This document shows, piece by piece, positions 34,572 through 43,340 of a DNA stretch of 64,000 nt. Numbering within the stretch: the stretch's first letter is position 1; the number at the start of each line of letters is the position of its first letter. Below the pieces are notes generated by a model. It saw only the letters and a program-made list of their open reading frames with translations, was not told the origin of the DNA and ran no database searches. The stretch lies in the NCBI RefSeq assembly GCF_021023135.1, contig NZ_PGFV01000005.1, forward strand, positions 124,001-188,000, in the 5' to 3' direction. The stretch is from Brevibacterium sp. CCUG 69071. Lineage in GTDB: Bacteria > Actinomycetota > Actinomycetes > Actinomycetales > Brevibacteriaceae. Position numbers and translations under genes: made by a program.

Positions 34572-35627
34572 TCAGCGGATCTGGAAGCCGCGCAGCTGGG
34601 GCACTTGACCGAACAGTCGCGTCGCACAGTCCTCCAGCCGTGTCGCATCGGCGAAGGTGAGCCTGACGATCCGATATCCCATCGCGATGAGCCGATTCGT
34701 CTGCAGCGCCTCCTTCTGCATGAGCGGAAAGCCGTTGTCGGCATATTTGGTCACTCCATCGACCATGACGATCGTCTTCGTCTCGCGGTGCAGAAAATCG
34801 ACACGCGCGATCGTCCGCCCCGCATCGACAATGTCGACTTGCTGTTCGAAGCCGGTCAGCTTGAGCAGACGAAGGTTGTACGAACAGCGGCTCTCCGCAT
34901 AGCTCTCGGAGAACGGACCGATGATCGAGGCCAGATGCGCTGCACGCTTCCGGCCCTTTGTCAGCCGGTCGAGCACGGGAGCGAAGTCCTGCTCGACGAC
35001 TCCCTGCGCGAGCCTCGCGGTATCGGGCGCGTATCCCACGCGAGCTGCGTGATCGGCCGCCTTCGCCGAGCCGAACACCCTCAGCCGCAGGCATGATTCC
35101 AGTGCCGCAAACCCCTCGGCTTCCCCGAGCTGTCCGACGAGGTCGAAGCCGGTGCGAATCGGAGAGGTCAGCGCCATCTTGCCGATCCGAACCACATCCT
35201 CCTCCGGTATCGGCCTCGTCGTGCGAGTGATGTCTCGACTGGCACCGCGCCGGGAAGGATTGGCGATGCGGACCCGTCCCCGAGGCGGACGATACAGAGG
35301 AAGCTCGTGGATGAACGCCGCCGAACTCCCCCAGACGACGTCATCGGGCCAGTAGTGAGGGTACGAGGCCACACGCAGCTTCTCGATCGTGTCGAGAAGT
35401 CTGTAGCTTCGCCGCCCCGACTTGTCCGTCTCCTCTCGCACCATTGCGATCCACGCCTCGTCACTGATGAGGGCTGCGATCGGCCGGTGCTCGGATCGAC
35501 CGCAGCGGCGAATGATCGAGTACATTCCATAGGTCAGTTTGAGAAGGCAGCAGCCGATCGCGTGTGAGATGAGCCTGCTGTTGCTTCCGTGGCTGCGCAG
35601 TTCGGAGGTTCGCACGACGTTGTACAT
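34572..35627 (-). CDS. Protein with AbiEi-like N-terminus and DUF559/Vsr-like C-terminus
   Basis: About 351 residues from ATG 35627. The N-terminus VVRTSELRSHGSNSRLISHA followed by KLTYGMYSI resembles the winged-helix 'AbiEi antitoxin' module seen at the start of many actinobacterial proteins. The last 90 residues (IARVDFLHRETKTIVMVDG, then QTNRLIAMGYRIVRLTF) resemble the DUF559/very-short-patch endonuclease fold, although the usual catalytic Glu position in that strand is Met here. No toxin partner gene lies alongside. The gene is flanked by two related 68-bp hairpins. Cys and Ser content and codon use look somewhat less GC-driven than the neighbours. The function is unknown; a longer start at 35879 is possible but reads through repeat sequence. 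Confidence 0.6.
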   Translation of the reverse strand: MYNVVRTSELRSHGSNSRLISHAIGCCLLKLTYGMYSIIRRCGRSEHRPIAALISDEAWIAMVREETDKSGRRSYRLLDTIEKLRVASYPHYWPDDVVWGSSAAFIHELPLYRPPRGRVRIANPSRRGASRDITRTTRPIPEEDVVRIGKMALTSPIRTGFDLVGQLGEAEGFAALESCLRLRVFGSAKAADHAARVGYAPDTARLAQGVVEQDFAPVLDRLTKGRKRAAHLASIIGPFSESYAESRCSYNLRLLKLTGFEQQVDIVDAGRTIARVDFLHRETKTIVMVDGVTKYADNGFPLMQKEALQTNRLIAMGYRIVRLTFADATRLEDCATRLFGQVPQLRGFQIR

Positions 35628-35833
35628 CCACTGATCATCCTGGCAGCGGCGAATGGGGGCAACGACGGCAGATCCCCTTGGGGAAACCGCTTCCCCATCC
35701 ACAGGCAATCTGCACGCGAGTCCGGCTCCTATCCCCAGCCGATCTGCCTCGAGTGGGCCATGCCTGGCCAGGAAGTGGCGCAGAAAGGTGCGGCAAACGA
35801 CCGGAAGTTCGGCGAATGGGCTCCAGCCATGCA

Positions 35834-35901
35834 CAACCGCTCGCCAGAAGTCCCTGCGCACGGAACTAGTCCGGTACACAGGGACTTCTGGCGAGCGGTT
35901 G
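35834..35901. repeat. 68-bp hairpin repeat, copy B (perfect 23-bp arms)
   Basis: Perfect 23-bp inverted arms at 35834-35856 and 35879-35901 (containing CGCTCGCCAGAAGTCCC) close a 22-base loop with ACTAGT at its centre. It is related in sequence to 34467-34534. It lies 20 bases after the acetate symporter stop and could also end that transcript. The 206 bases between it and the AbiEi/DUF559 start show no convincing gene. Confidence 0.85.
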
Positions 35902-35921
35902 TCGGCGAGGGCGCGACGGCG

Positions 35922-37574
35922 CTAGTGCTCCACGGCCTCCTCGGCGCCGAAGCCGGTGTGAGCGCGGACGTCCATCTCCGCGGCCAACTCCGGGCTCTCG
36001 ACGGTCCGGTCGGAGATCGATCCGATCCAGCCGAGGATGAACCCGAGCGGAATCGAGATGATTCCCGGATTCGACAGCGGGAAGATCACGAAGTCGGCGC
36101 CCGGGATCATCGCGGTCTCCGAACCGGAGACGACCGGGGAGAAGGCGATGAGCAGGATCGCCGAACCGAGGCCGCCGTAGATCGACCACACCGCACCGCG
36201 GGTGGTGAAGCGCTTCCAGAACAGCGAGTAGATGATCGTCGGCAGGTTCGCGCTCGCCGCGACCGCGAAGGCCAGGGCGACGAGGAATGCGATGTTCTGA
36301 CCCTGCACGCCGATGCCGCCGATGATCGCGACGGCGCCGATGACGATGACCGTGCGACGGGCGATCTTGACCTCGGCCTCCGAGTCCTCGACCTTGCCCT
36401 TCTTGATGACATTGGCGTAGATGTCGTGAGCGAACGAGGCCGCGGCGGTGATCGCCAGCCCCGCGACCACGGCGAGGATCGTCGCGAAGGCCACCGCGGA
36501 GATGAAGCCCATCAGGATGGGCCCGCCGAGGTGGAGTGCCAACAGCGGTGCCGCTGAGTTCACTCCGCCCGGGGCTTCCTTGATCGCATCGGCGCCGACG
36601 AGCGCGGCGGCACCGTAGCCGAGGACGAGGGTGAAGAGGTAGAAGGCGCCGATGAGCCAGATCGCCCACACCACGGAACGCCGGGCCTCCTTGGCCGTGG
36701 GTACCGTGTAGAAGCGCATGAGCACGTGCGGCAGTCCCGCCGTGCCGAGCACCAGGGCGAGCGCCAGGGAGATGAAGTCGAGCGGGTTCTCCCCGTACTG
36801 CAGACCCGGATTGAGCACGGCCTCGCCGACACCCTCGGCCGCATTGTCCGCCGCGGAGGCCAGCAGGGTCGAGAGATTGAAGCCGTTGAGCGCGAGCACC
36901 CAGATGGTCATCGCACCGGCACCGGCGATGAGCAGGACCGCCTTGACGATCTGCACCCAGGTGGTGCCCTTCATTCCGCCGACGAGCACGTAGATGATCA
37001 TCAGCGCGCCGACGACGGCGACGACCAGCGACTGGCCGACCTTGCTGTCGATTCCCATCAGCAGCGAGACGAGTCCGCCGGCTCCGGCCATCTGCGCGAG
37101 CAGGTAGAAGAAGCACACGGCGAGTGTCGACAGCGCCGCCGCCATGCGCACGGGCCGCTGCTTGAGGCGGAACGAGAGCACATCGGCCATGGTGAACTTG
37201 CCGGTGTTGCGCATGAGCTCGGCGACGATGAGCAGAGCGACGAGCCAGGCGACGAGGAAGCCGATCGAATAGAGGAATCCGTCGTAGCCGTTGACGGCGA
37301 TGGCCCCGCAGATGCCGAGGAAGGATGCCGCCGAGAGATAGTCGCCGGAGATCGCGAACCCGTTCTGGGGGCCGGTGAACGACCGACCGCCGGCATAGTA
37401 GTCGGAGGCGGACTTGTTGTTGCGGCTGGCCCGCAGCACGATGAACATGGTCACCGCGACGAAGGCGGCGAAGATCGTGATGTTGAGGACCGGGTTGTTC
37501 TCGACCTCGGTCACACCCTGGGAGACGAGATCGACTCCGGATGCGAAGAGGTCTCCGATGGCCAATGTGCTCAT
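35922..37574 (-). CDS. actP: Cation/acetate (monocarboxylate) symporter
   Basis: A 550-residue sodium:solute symporter family protein with about 13 membrane segments. Family features include ASDYYAGGRSFTGPQNGFAI, the SAASFLGICGAIAVNGYDG helix that carries the sodium/substrate residues, and the later AVAFATILAVVAGLAITAAA segment. With the DUF485 partner encoded just upstream (four-base overlap) it matches the ActP/YjcH and MctC/cg0952 pairs that import acetate, pyruvate or propionate. The RamA-like regulator on the other side supports acetate control. Nearby prp genes would use propionate. Confidence 0.92.
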   Translation of the reverse strand: MSTLAIGDLFASGVDLVSQGVTEVENNPVLNITIFAAFVAVTMFIVLRASRNNKSASDYYAGGRSFTGPQNGFAISGDYLSAASFLGICGAIAVNGYDGFLYSIGFLVAWLVALLIVAELMRNTGKFTMADVLSFRLKQRPVRMAAALSTLAVCFFYLLAQMAGAGGLVSLLMGIDSKVGQSLVVAVVGALMIIYVLVGGMKGTTWVQIVKAVLLIAGAGAMTIWVLALNGFNLSTLLASAADNAAEGVGEAVLNPGLQYGENPLDFISLALALVLGTAGLPHVLMRFYTVPTAKEARRSVVWAIWLIGAFYLFTLVLGYGAAALVGADAIKEAPGGVNSAAPLLALHLGGPILMGFISAVAFATILAVVAGLAITAAASFAHDIYANVIKKGKVEDSEAEVKIARRTVIVIGAVAIIGGIGVQGQNIAFLVALAFAVAASANLPTIIYSLFWKRFTTRGAVWSIYGGLGSAILLIAFSPVVSGSETAMIPGADFVIFPLSNPGIISIPLGFILGWIGSISDRTVESPELAAEMDVRAHTGFGAEEAVEH

Positions 37575-37912
37575 GAGGTGTGTCCTTCCGACTCCCGCTG
37601 CAGGCGCTCACGGATCTGCGAGGCCGGCGGGTCGAGCTTCTTGTTGGCGAACGAGACGTAGAACATCGTGATCGCGAACGTCGAGACGAACTGCAGGAGC
37701 CCGAGGACCAGCCCGACATTGATTTCGCCCGCAACCTTCGTCGACATGAAGTCATGGGCGTAGGTGCTGAGGATGACGTAGAGGAAGTACCACGCCAGGA
37801 ATGCGATCGACAGCGGTATCACCACTGAGAATCTCTTGCGCTTGAGCGCCTTGAAAGCGGGATCGTCCTCTTCGGCGAGGAAGTCGACCCGCTGGGTGGC
37901 AGGATCGGTCAT
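37571..37912 (-). CDS. DUF485 membrane protein, partner of the acetate symporter
   Basis: A 113-residue protein with two membrane helices (FSVVIPLSIAFLAWYFLYVI and the LVLGLLQFVSTFAITMFYV stretch) that matches DUF485 (YjcH). Such proteins are always found beside ActP-type symporters and are probably small subunits or assembly factors. The stop overlaps the symporter start (ATGA). An AGGAGA-like site precedes ATG 37912. The promoter lies in the 107-bp spacer shared with the GAF-LuxR regulator. Confidence 0.88.
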   Translation of the reverse strand: MTDPATQRVDFLAEEDDPAFKALKRKRFSVVIPLSIAFLAWYFLYVILSTYAHDFMSTKVAGEINVGLVLGLLQFVSTFAITMFYVSFANKKLDPPASQIRERLQRESEGHTS

Positions 37913-37984
37913 AGCTTCTCCTTCATATGTGCAGAACTACGGTGGTCTGGATCACATACGTTCAAACTAACGCTCAGTATGTAC

Positions 37985-38013
37985 TGGGGAATACCACCGA
38001 AAGTTGGTAGCTT
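37985..38013 (+). promoter_or_regulatory. RamA-type TGGGGA motif and leaderless -10 of the LuxR gene
   Basis: TGGGGA at 37985-37990 resembles the short G-run sites bound by RamA in Corynebacterium. TAGCTT at 38008-38013 is exactly six bases before the regulator ATG, with no ribosome site. The motif could serve autoregulation and symporter control. Confidence 0.4.
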
Positions 38014-38019
38014 ATTCAC

Positions 38020-38901
38020 ATGAATGCGAAAGGCAGAGAAACCCGGGTGCTCAAGGCCGAGACCCGCCGGCTGTTCGTCGAAGCAGTCGACTCCCTGCAT
38101 CGCAGCGGAACGGGCGATGTCGTGTTCGGCGGGATGGTCGAAGAGGACTCGGTCGCCGTCGAGGCTGTCGCCGGCGCCGGCAAGGACAGACTCTCGTCAC
38201 TGGTCGTGAGCACCGGGCGCGGATTGGGCGGACGCGCGATGACCGAGGGAACGCCGCAGCTGACCAGAGACTACGAGATCGATCCCTTCATCACCCACCA
38301 CTATGACGAAGAGGTTCTGGGCGAGGGGATCAAGGTGCTCATCGCCGTGCCCACCCTTCGCGGCGGAGACGTGACGGGGATGGTCTATTGCGGTCACCGC
38401 AGCGACTATGCCGCGGCCGCTCAGCAGACCGGTGATCTGGTCAAGCGGGTTCGGCAGCTCTCGGTCGACCTCGGACGGCTCGGACAGCCCTCACTGCGCA
38501 AGGCGGTCCCGGAGCCCGAGCAGCGTTACTCCGACCTCGATGCGTCCAGCCGCGAGGCGCTGCGCCACACCTACGCCGAACTGCGCGCCATCCGCTCCGA
38601 GCTCGCCGACGACGAGACAAGGGACCGTCTGTCCTCGGTGGAGAACCGGCTCGCGGACATCCTCTCCGGCCACAATCCGGACCTGGTTCCGACCCCGACG
38701 TCGAAGGTGAGCCTGTCTCCCAGGGAGACGGACATCCTCTCCCACGTCGCCCTGGGATGGTCGAATGCCAGGATCGCCGAGGCGCTGAAGCTCCGTGAGT
38801 CGACGGTGAAGTCCTATCTCAACACCGCCATGGTCAAACTCTCGGCCAGGACCCGGCACGAAGCCGTGTCGATCGCTCGATCCTCGAGCATCCTGCCCTG
38901 A
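38020..38901 (+). CDS. GAF-LuxR family regulator, RamA-like
   Basis: A 293-residue regulator with an N-terminal GAF-like sensor domain (about 20-150, including the GRGLGGRAMTEG segment) and a C-terminal LuxR helix-turn-helix (about 230-290: LSPRETDILSHVALGWSNAR, then LRESTVKSYLNTAMVKL). Size and architecture match RamA, the regulator of acetate metabolism in Corynebacterium glutamicum. It is divergent from a DUF485/ActP pair equivalent to a RamA target. No receiver domain is present. The start ATG is leaderless by position. RamA identity is a strong inference from domain order and neighbourhood. Confidence 0.83.
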   Translation: MNAKGRETRVLKAETRRLFVEAVDSLHRSGTGDVVFGGMVEEDSVAVEAVAGAGKDRLSSLVVSTGRGLGGRAMTEGTPQLTRDYEIDPFITHHYDEEVLGEGIKVLIAVPTLRGGDVTGMVYCGHRSDYAAAAQQTGDLVKRVRQLSVDLGRLGQPSLRKAVPEPEQRYSDLDASSREALRHTYAELRAIRSELADDETRDRLSSVENRLADILSGHNPDLVPTPTSKVSLSPRETDILSHVALGWSNARIAEALKLRESTVKSYLNTAMVKLSARTRHEAVSIARSSSILP

Positions 38902-38957
38902 AGGACGGCTGCGCTCACGGCTGCGTCGCTGCTGACCCAACAGCCGCCGCTGGGCAC

Positions 38958-39794
38958 TCAGCCGTTGATGACCTCGGAGTTCTCCCGCTCCATCTCAAGG
39001 GAGCGGTCACCGGCGGCACGGGCGGCCGCCTCGGCGATGTCGAAGATTCCGGAGTCGAGGAACTGTGAGAGCCCGGCCAGGGTGGTCCCGCCCTTGCTGC
39101 TCACGGCCTGGCGCTGCGCGGCCGGGTCTGGCTTCTCGCTGAGCAGTCGCCCGGCGCCGTCTGCGGTGGCCACGACCATCTGCTTCGCGCTCTCCTCGCT
39201 CAGTCCCATCTTCACCCCGGCGGCGATCATCGCTTCGGCCAGAAGGAAGAAGTAGGCGACACCGGACCCGGAGATCCCGGTCATCGCGGGGATCTCGGAT
39301 TCGGAGAGTTCGACGACGAGCCCCGCTCCGGACAGCAGGGTGTGCAGGGTCTTGACGGTGGCGGAGTCCACCTCGGCGTCGGGGGCCAGCGCGATGACGC
39401 CGTGGCCGATGGAGCTGGGGGTGTTCGGCATGATCCGGACGATCGGGTTGCCCGGCGCAAGGACCGCCAGGTCGGCGGACGCGACGCCGGCCGCCATGGA
39501 CACGAGCACGGCCTGCGGGTCGAGTTCGGCGGCGAGATCGCGCAGCGTCTCTGCCATCATCCAGGGTTTGACGCCGAGGAGGACGAAGTCCGCACCGGCG
39601 GCGGCCTTCCGATTGGCCTCGGGATCGTCCTCCACGGCGGTGACCGTGGCGTTCGGGAGTTCGGTCGAGAGCTTCTGCGCCGAGGCGGCCGAATTCGTGG
39701 TGGCCCTGACCTCGAGGTTCTCGTCGGCGCTGAGGATGCCTTTGATCAGTGCCGTGCCCATGTTTCCCGTGCCGATGGAGGCGATGGAGGTCAA
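38958..39794 (-). CDS. proC: Pyrroline-5-carboxylate reductase
   Basis: Last enzyme of proline synthesis, reducing 1-pyrroline-5-carboxylate with NAD(P)H. The 278 residues have the N-terminal Rossmann motif IGTGNMGTALIKGIL, the LGVKPWMMAETL stretch, and the C-terminal ProC signature with SGSGVAYFFLLAEAMIAAGV and TTLAGL near the end. The start is TTG 39794, with an AGG-type site upstream; this start is moderately certain. It is followed upstream on the same strand by the TIM-barrel isomerase gene with a 13-30 base gap, so they may be co-transcribed. Confidence 0.94.
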   Translation of the reverse strand: MTSIASIGTGNMGTALIKGILSADENLEVRATTNSAASAQKLSTELPNATVTAVEDDPEANRKAAAGADFVLLGVKPWMMAETLRDLAAELDPQAVLVSMAAGVASADLAVLAPGNPIVRIMPNTPSSIGHGVIALAPDAEVDSATVKTLHTLLSGAGLVVELSESEIPAMTGISGSGVAYFFLLAEAMIAAGVKMGLSEESAKQMVVATADGAGRLLSEKPDPAAQRQAVSSKGGTTLAGLSQFLDSGIFDIAEAAARAAGDRSLEMERENSEVING

Positions 39795-39824
39795 TTCGGA
39801 CCTGCCTTTCTCATTGCGTGTGGT

Positions 39825-40808
39825 TCAGTTCTTCCCGGTGCGATCCGAGGTGCGCACATGGCTGCCGGAGTTGCGGTGCGGACCGCGGTCGTTGAGTCCG
39901 AGATGTTTGCGGGCGAAGGCGATCGAATCGGCGAGCATCTGCTCCCGGGTCGACTGCTTGCGCTGGAAGCGGGTGTTGACCTCGACGACCACGTCGCCGG
40001 ACCAGTCGTGTTTGGCCAGGTACTGCAGCGTCTCCGCCACCGGCATGGTGCCGGCGCCGGGGACGAGGTGTTCGTCCTTGAGCGAGCCGGAGCCGTCGGT
40101 GAGGTGGACGTGGCGGAGTTTGTCGAAGATCTCGGCGACGGTGTCGACCGCGTTCATCCCGGCCGTGGAGGCATGGGAGAAGTCGAAGGTGAGGTTGTCG
40201 TAGTCCTCGTCGAGCGGATTCCAGTCCGGGTAGTAGACGAGGATCTCCCGCAGGCCCGCCCGCCATGGGTACATGTTCTCCACGGCGAGTGCGACTCCGG
40301 TCTCCTCGGAGACCTGACGGACCCCGTCGACGAAGCCGAGCGCGTATTCGCCCTGCCAGCGGAAGGGCGGATGGAGGACGACGGTCGTGGCGCCGACCTC
40401 CTTGGCGAGGTTCGCGGTGATCCGCAGCTTCTCCCAGTGGTCTTTGTGGAGGACCCGGGGCAGGAACAGCAGGGTCGGAGCGTGCAGCGACATGACCTCG
40501 AGGCCGGTGTCGGCGGCGAGGCCGTTGATGAGGTCGACGTCGCGGGTCTCGGCGTTGTGGGTGACCATGATCTCGACGCCGTCGTAGCCGTGCTTGGCCG
40601 CCTGGGCGAAGGTCTCCTCCACGGTCATCGGGGACACCGAGGAGCTGGAGAGACCGAGCCGGATGGGATGTTCGGAGACGTGGTGGGCGTCGTGGTCGTA
40701 GACCTCGTGAGAGTCGAAGTAGTTGCGATGGCGCCGGGAATTCGAGCGCGCGGAATTCTTGGTGGTGTACACCTTGCGCTGGGACTTCGACCGCTTCGAG
40801 CTGCTCAT
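39825..40808 (-). CDS. Sugar phosphate isomerase/epimerase-like TIM-barrel protein
   Basis: A protein of about 327 residues that begins with a basic Ser/Arg/Lys-rich tail of some 45 residues and continues as a xylose-isomerase-like TIM barrel (AP endonuclease 2 family). Metal-site candidates are the E and H in YDGVEIMVTH, LSLHAP, VVLHPPF, AVENMYPW (Glu), LTFDFSHAST (Asp, His), VHLTDGSG and VVVEVNT. The fold is used by isomerases, epimerases and endonuclease IV, and the substrate cannot be assigned. The start at ATG 40808 has GGAG four bases upstream; ATG 40817 is the alternative. Confidence 0.8.
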   Translation of the reverse strand: MSSSKRSKSQRKVYTTKNSARSNSRRHRNYFDSHEVYDHDAHHVSEHPIRLGLSSSSVSPMTVEETFAQAAKHGYDGVEIMVTHNAETRDVDLINGLAADTGLEVMSLHAPTLLFLPRVLHKDHWEKLRITANLAKEVGATTVVLHPPFRWQGEYALGFVDGVRQVSEETGVALAVENMYPWRAGLREILVYYPDWNPLDEDYDNLTFDFSHASTAGMNAVDTVAEIFDKLRHVHLTDGSGSLKDEHLVPGAGTMPVAETLQYLAKHDWSGDVVVEVNTRFQRKQSTREQMLADSIAFARKHLGLNDRGPHRNSGSHVRTSDRTGKN

Positions 40809-40859
40809 CGACTCCATTTTAACGCCCCGAAATTCCACGTTTGCTCAGAACCGCCCCTC

Positions 40860-40927
40860 CCACTGCTACCCGACGGGGGCTGAGCTACCTGGCGCCAGGT
40901 AGCTCAGCCCCCGTCGGGTAGCAGTGG
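40860..40927. terminator. Perfect 68-bp palindrome without loop, probable glpK terminator
   Basis: Positions 40860-40927 are a perfect inverted repeat with 34-base arms meeting at GGCGCC, with no spacer. It lies nine bases after the glpK stop and upstream of the isomerase gene. No T-run follows, so termination would rest on stem strength; cruciform formation or protein binding is also possible. Confidence 0.85.
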
Positions 40928-40936
40928 TGGTGGGGA

Positions 40937-42469
40937 TCAGCCGTAGAGTTCTTCGACGTCCTCGTCGACCCACTTCTTCGACTTGTCGACCGCCTTGGAC
41001 CAGAGCCGGTAGACGCGGTCGACCTTCTCCTCGTCCATCTCGGGGTTCCAGCGCTTGTCCTCGTGCCAGTTGGCCTTGACGTCCTCTTCGCCGTTCCAGA
41101 ACTTCACAGCGATTCCGGCCGCATAGGCCGCACCCAGGGCCGTGGTCTCGACGACCTCGGGACGGATGACGGGAACGCCGAGGAGGTCGGCCTGGAACTG
41201 CATGAGCGTCTCGTTGGCGACCATGCCGCCGTCGACCTTGAGCTCGGTGAGTTTGACGCCCGAGTCGAGGTTCATCGCATCGAGGACCTCACGGGACTGG
41301 AAGGCCACGGACTCGAGAGCCGCACGGGCGATGTGATTCTTATTCACATAGCGGGTGAGGCCGACGATGATGCCGCGGGCATCGGATTCCCAGTGCGGGG
41401 CGAAGAGACCGGAGAATGCCGGGACGATGTAGCAGCCGCCGTTGTCCTCGACCTGCTTGGCCAGGGTCTCGACCTCCGGGGCGTCCTTGATCAGGCCCAG
41501 GTTGTCGCGGATCCACTGCACCAGCGAACCGGTGACCGCAACGGATCCCTCCAGGGCGTAGACCGCCTCGGCGTCGCCGATCTTGTAGGCCACGGTTGTG
41601 AGCAGACCGTTCTTACTGGCCACGGGCTCGGTGCCGGTGTTGATGAGCATGAAGTTGCCGGTGCCGTAGGTGTTCTTGGCCTGGCCCTTCTCGAAGCAGG
41701 CCTGCCCGAAGGTCGCCGCCTGCTGATCGCCGAGGATGCCGCAGATCGGGGTGTCGATGATCAGCCCGTTCTTCGCACCGTAGCCGTAGATCTCGGAGCA
41801 GGACCGGATCTCGGGCAGCATGGAGACCGGGATCCCCATCTCGGAGGCGATGTCCTCGTTCCAGTCGAGGGTGTCGATGTTCATCAGCATCGTCCGCGAG
41901 GCGTTCGTGACGTCGGTGACGTGGACTCCCCCGTTGGTGCCGCCGGTGAGGTTCCAGATCACCCAGGTGTCCATGGTGCCGAAGAGCAGGTCACCGGCCT
42001 CGGCGGCTTCCTTGACCCCGTCGACGTTGTCGAAGATCCACTTGGCCTTCGGTCCCGCGAAGTAGGTGGCCAGGGGCAGACCCACTCGGTCCTTGTACTT
42101 ATCGGGTCCTTCGTCTCCGGCGAGCTCGTCGCAGACCTTCTGGGTGCGGGTGTCCTGCCAGACGATGGCGTTGTAGACGGGTTCGCCGGTGTTCTTGTTC
42201 CAGACCACCGTGGTCTCACGCTGGTTGGTGATGCCGATGCCCTCGAGCTGGTGCCTGTTGATGTTGGCCCTGCTCAGCGCCTGGCCGATCGCTTCGTTCG
42301 TGTTCTTGATGATCTCCGTCGGGTCGTGTTCGACCCAGCCGGCGCGGGGGAAGATCTGCTCGTGCTCGAGCTGGCCCGAGGACACGATCTGTCCCTCGTG
42401 GTCGAACACGATCGCCCGCGACGAGGTGGTTCCCTGGTCGATTGCGAGGATGTACTTTTCCTGGCTCAT
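40937..42469 (-). CDS. glpK: Glycerol kinase
   Basis: Phosphorylates glycerol to glycerol-3-phosphate. The 510 residues start with the ATP-binding [15 protein letters not shown] of the FGGY family. They include [22 protein letters not shown] (given in outline), the [15 protein letters not shown] region, the [12 protein letters not shown] block and the C-terminal [18 protein letters not shown] motif. An AGGAG-type site precedes the start. It lies directly downstream of glpF and glpD on the same strand, making a complete glycerol uptake and oxidation unit, and is closed by the large palindrome. Confidence 0.97.
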   Translation of the reverse strand: MSQEKYILAIDQGTTSSRAIVFDHEGQIVSSGQLEHEQIFPRAGWVEHDPTEIIKNTNEAIGQALSRANINRHQLEGIGITNQRETTVVWNKNTGEPVYNAIVWQDTRTQKVCDELAGDEGPDKYKDRVGLPLATYFAGPKAKWIFDNVDGVKEAAEAGDLLFGTMDTWVIWNLTGGTNGGVHVTDVTNASRTMLMNIDTLDWNEDIASEMGIPVSMLPEIRSCSEIYGYGAKNGLIIDTPICGILGDQQAATFGQACFEKGQAKNTYGTGNFMLINTGTEPVASKNGLLTTVAYKIGDAEAVYALEGSVAVTGSLVQWIRDNLGLIKDAPEVETLAKQVEDNGGCYIVPAFSGLFAPHWESDARGIIVGLTRYVNKNHIARAALESVAFQSREVLDAMNLDSGVKLTELKVDGGMVANETLMQFQADLLGVPVIRPEVVETTALGAAYAAGIAVKFWNGEEDVKANWHEDKRWNPEMDEEKVDRVYRLWSKAVDKSKKWVDEDVEELYG

Positions 42470-42526
42470 TCTTGACTCCTGTGTCGAGGTGGTTCGGACT
42501 GTGCTGCTGTGCTCAGCTCAGATAGC

Positions 42527-43249
42527 TCAGATGAAGATCCGCGAGGCCACACCGGCGATAATTCCGCCGACCAGCGGTCCGGCGATCGGGACCCACGAGT
42601 ACGCCCAGTCCGAGCTGCCCTTGTTCGGGATCGGCAGCAGGGCGTGGACGATGCGCGGACCGAGGTCACGGGCCGGGTTGATCGCGTAGCCGGTCGGACC
42701 GCCGAGGGAAGCACCGATGACGACGACGAGCAGGCCGACGGCCAAGGGTCCCAGTCCGTGCGGGGTCCCGCCGAAGAGCAGGATGACGAAGACGAGGACG
42801 AAGGTGGCGATGACCTCGGTGACGAAGTTCCAGCCGTAGCTGCGGATCTCCGGACCGGTGGAGAAGGTGCCGAGGATGTTCCCGGCCTCCTTCTCCTCGT
42901 CGTAGTGCTTCTTGTACACGGCCCAGGCGAGGAAGGCACCGATCATCGCACCGATCATCTCGGCGGCGAGATAGGCGATGGTGTTGCCGAAGGTCACGGC
43001 GATGCCCGGCGCGTACTCATCGGCTCCGCTGGCGAGGATGCCGAAGGTCACCGCAGGGTTGAGGTGAGCGCCGGTCTTGTAGGCGACGAACACACCAGCA
43101 AAGACCGCAAGGCCCCAACCGAACGAGATCAGCAGCCAGCCTCCCCCGTTGCCTTTCGTCTTGCCCAGCACCACATTGGCGACGACTCCGACGCCAAGGA
43201 GGATGAGCATGGCGGTGCCGCCGATCTCATAGAGGAAGATAGTACCCAT
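42527..43249 (-). CDS. glpF: Glycerol uptake facilitator (aquaglyceroporin)
   Basis: A 240-residue MIP-family channel with six membrane helices and two half-helices. The NPA boxes are NPAVTFG near residue 66 and NPARDLGPR near residue 195; the Asp after the second NPA-R is typical of glycerol-conducting members. It gives passive entry of glycerol for the kinase encoded next, 57 bases downstream. The ribosome site AGGAG lies in the loop of a short upstream dyad (43255-43273). Confidence 0.94.
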   Translation of the reverse strand: MGTIFLYEIGGTAMLILLGVGVVANVVLGKTKGNGGGWLLISFGWGLAVFAGVFVAYKTGAHLNPAVTFGILASGADEYAPGIAVTFGNTIAYLAAEMIGAMIGAFLAWAVYKKHYDEEKEAGNILGTFSTGPEIRSYGWNFVTEVIATFVLVFVILLFGGTPHGLGPLAVGLLVVVIGASLGGPTGYAINPARDLGPRIVHALLPIPNKGSSDWAYSWVPIAGPLVGGIIAGVASRIFI

Positions 43250-43254
43250 ATCTC

Positions 43255-43322
43255 ACAAACTCCTATTGTTTGTCCTGCTCGCGGGTATTTCCATGACAGT
43301 TGCTATTCAGTTGTCGCTATTC
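43255..43322 (-). promoter_or_regulatory. glpF leader dyad with SD in its loop, plus direct repeats
   Basis: ACAAAC (43255-43260) and GTTTGT (43268-43273) bracket a seven-base loop that overlaps the glpF AGGAG ribosome site. Further upstream, CAGTTG-CTATTC (43297-43308) is repeated as CAGTTGTCGCTATTC (43308-43322). The A/T-rich patch is a likely promoter/operator. Confidence 0.45.
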
Positions 43323-43340
43323 GATTGGACTTCTCAGACC

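Noticed and set aside
35628-35879. Longer N-terminus (84 residues) for the AbiEi/DUF559 gene
   Set aside because: It would translate part of the hairpin repeat. The residues fit no domain, and the AbiEi-like pattern begins right at the ATG 35627 start.
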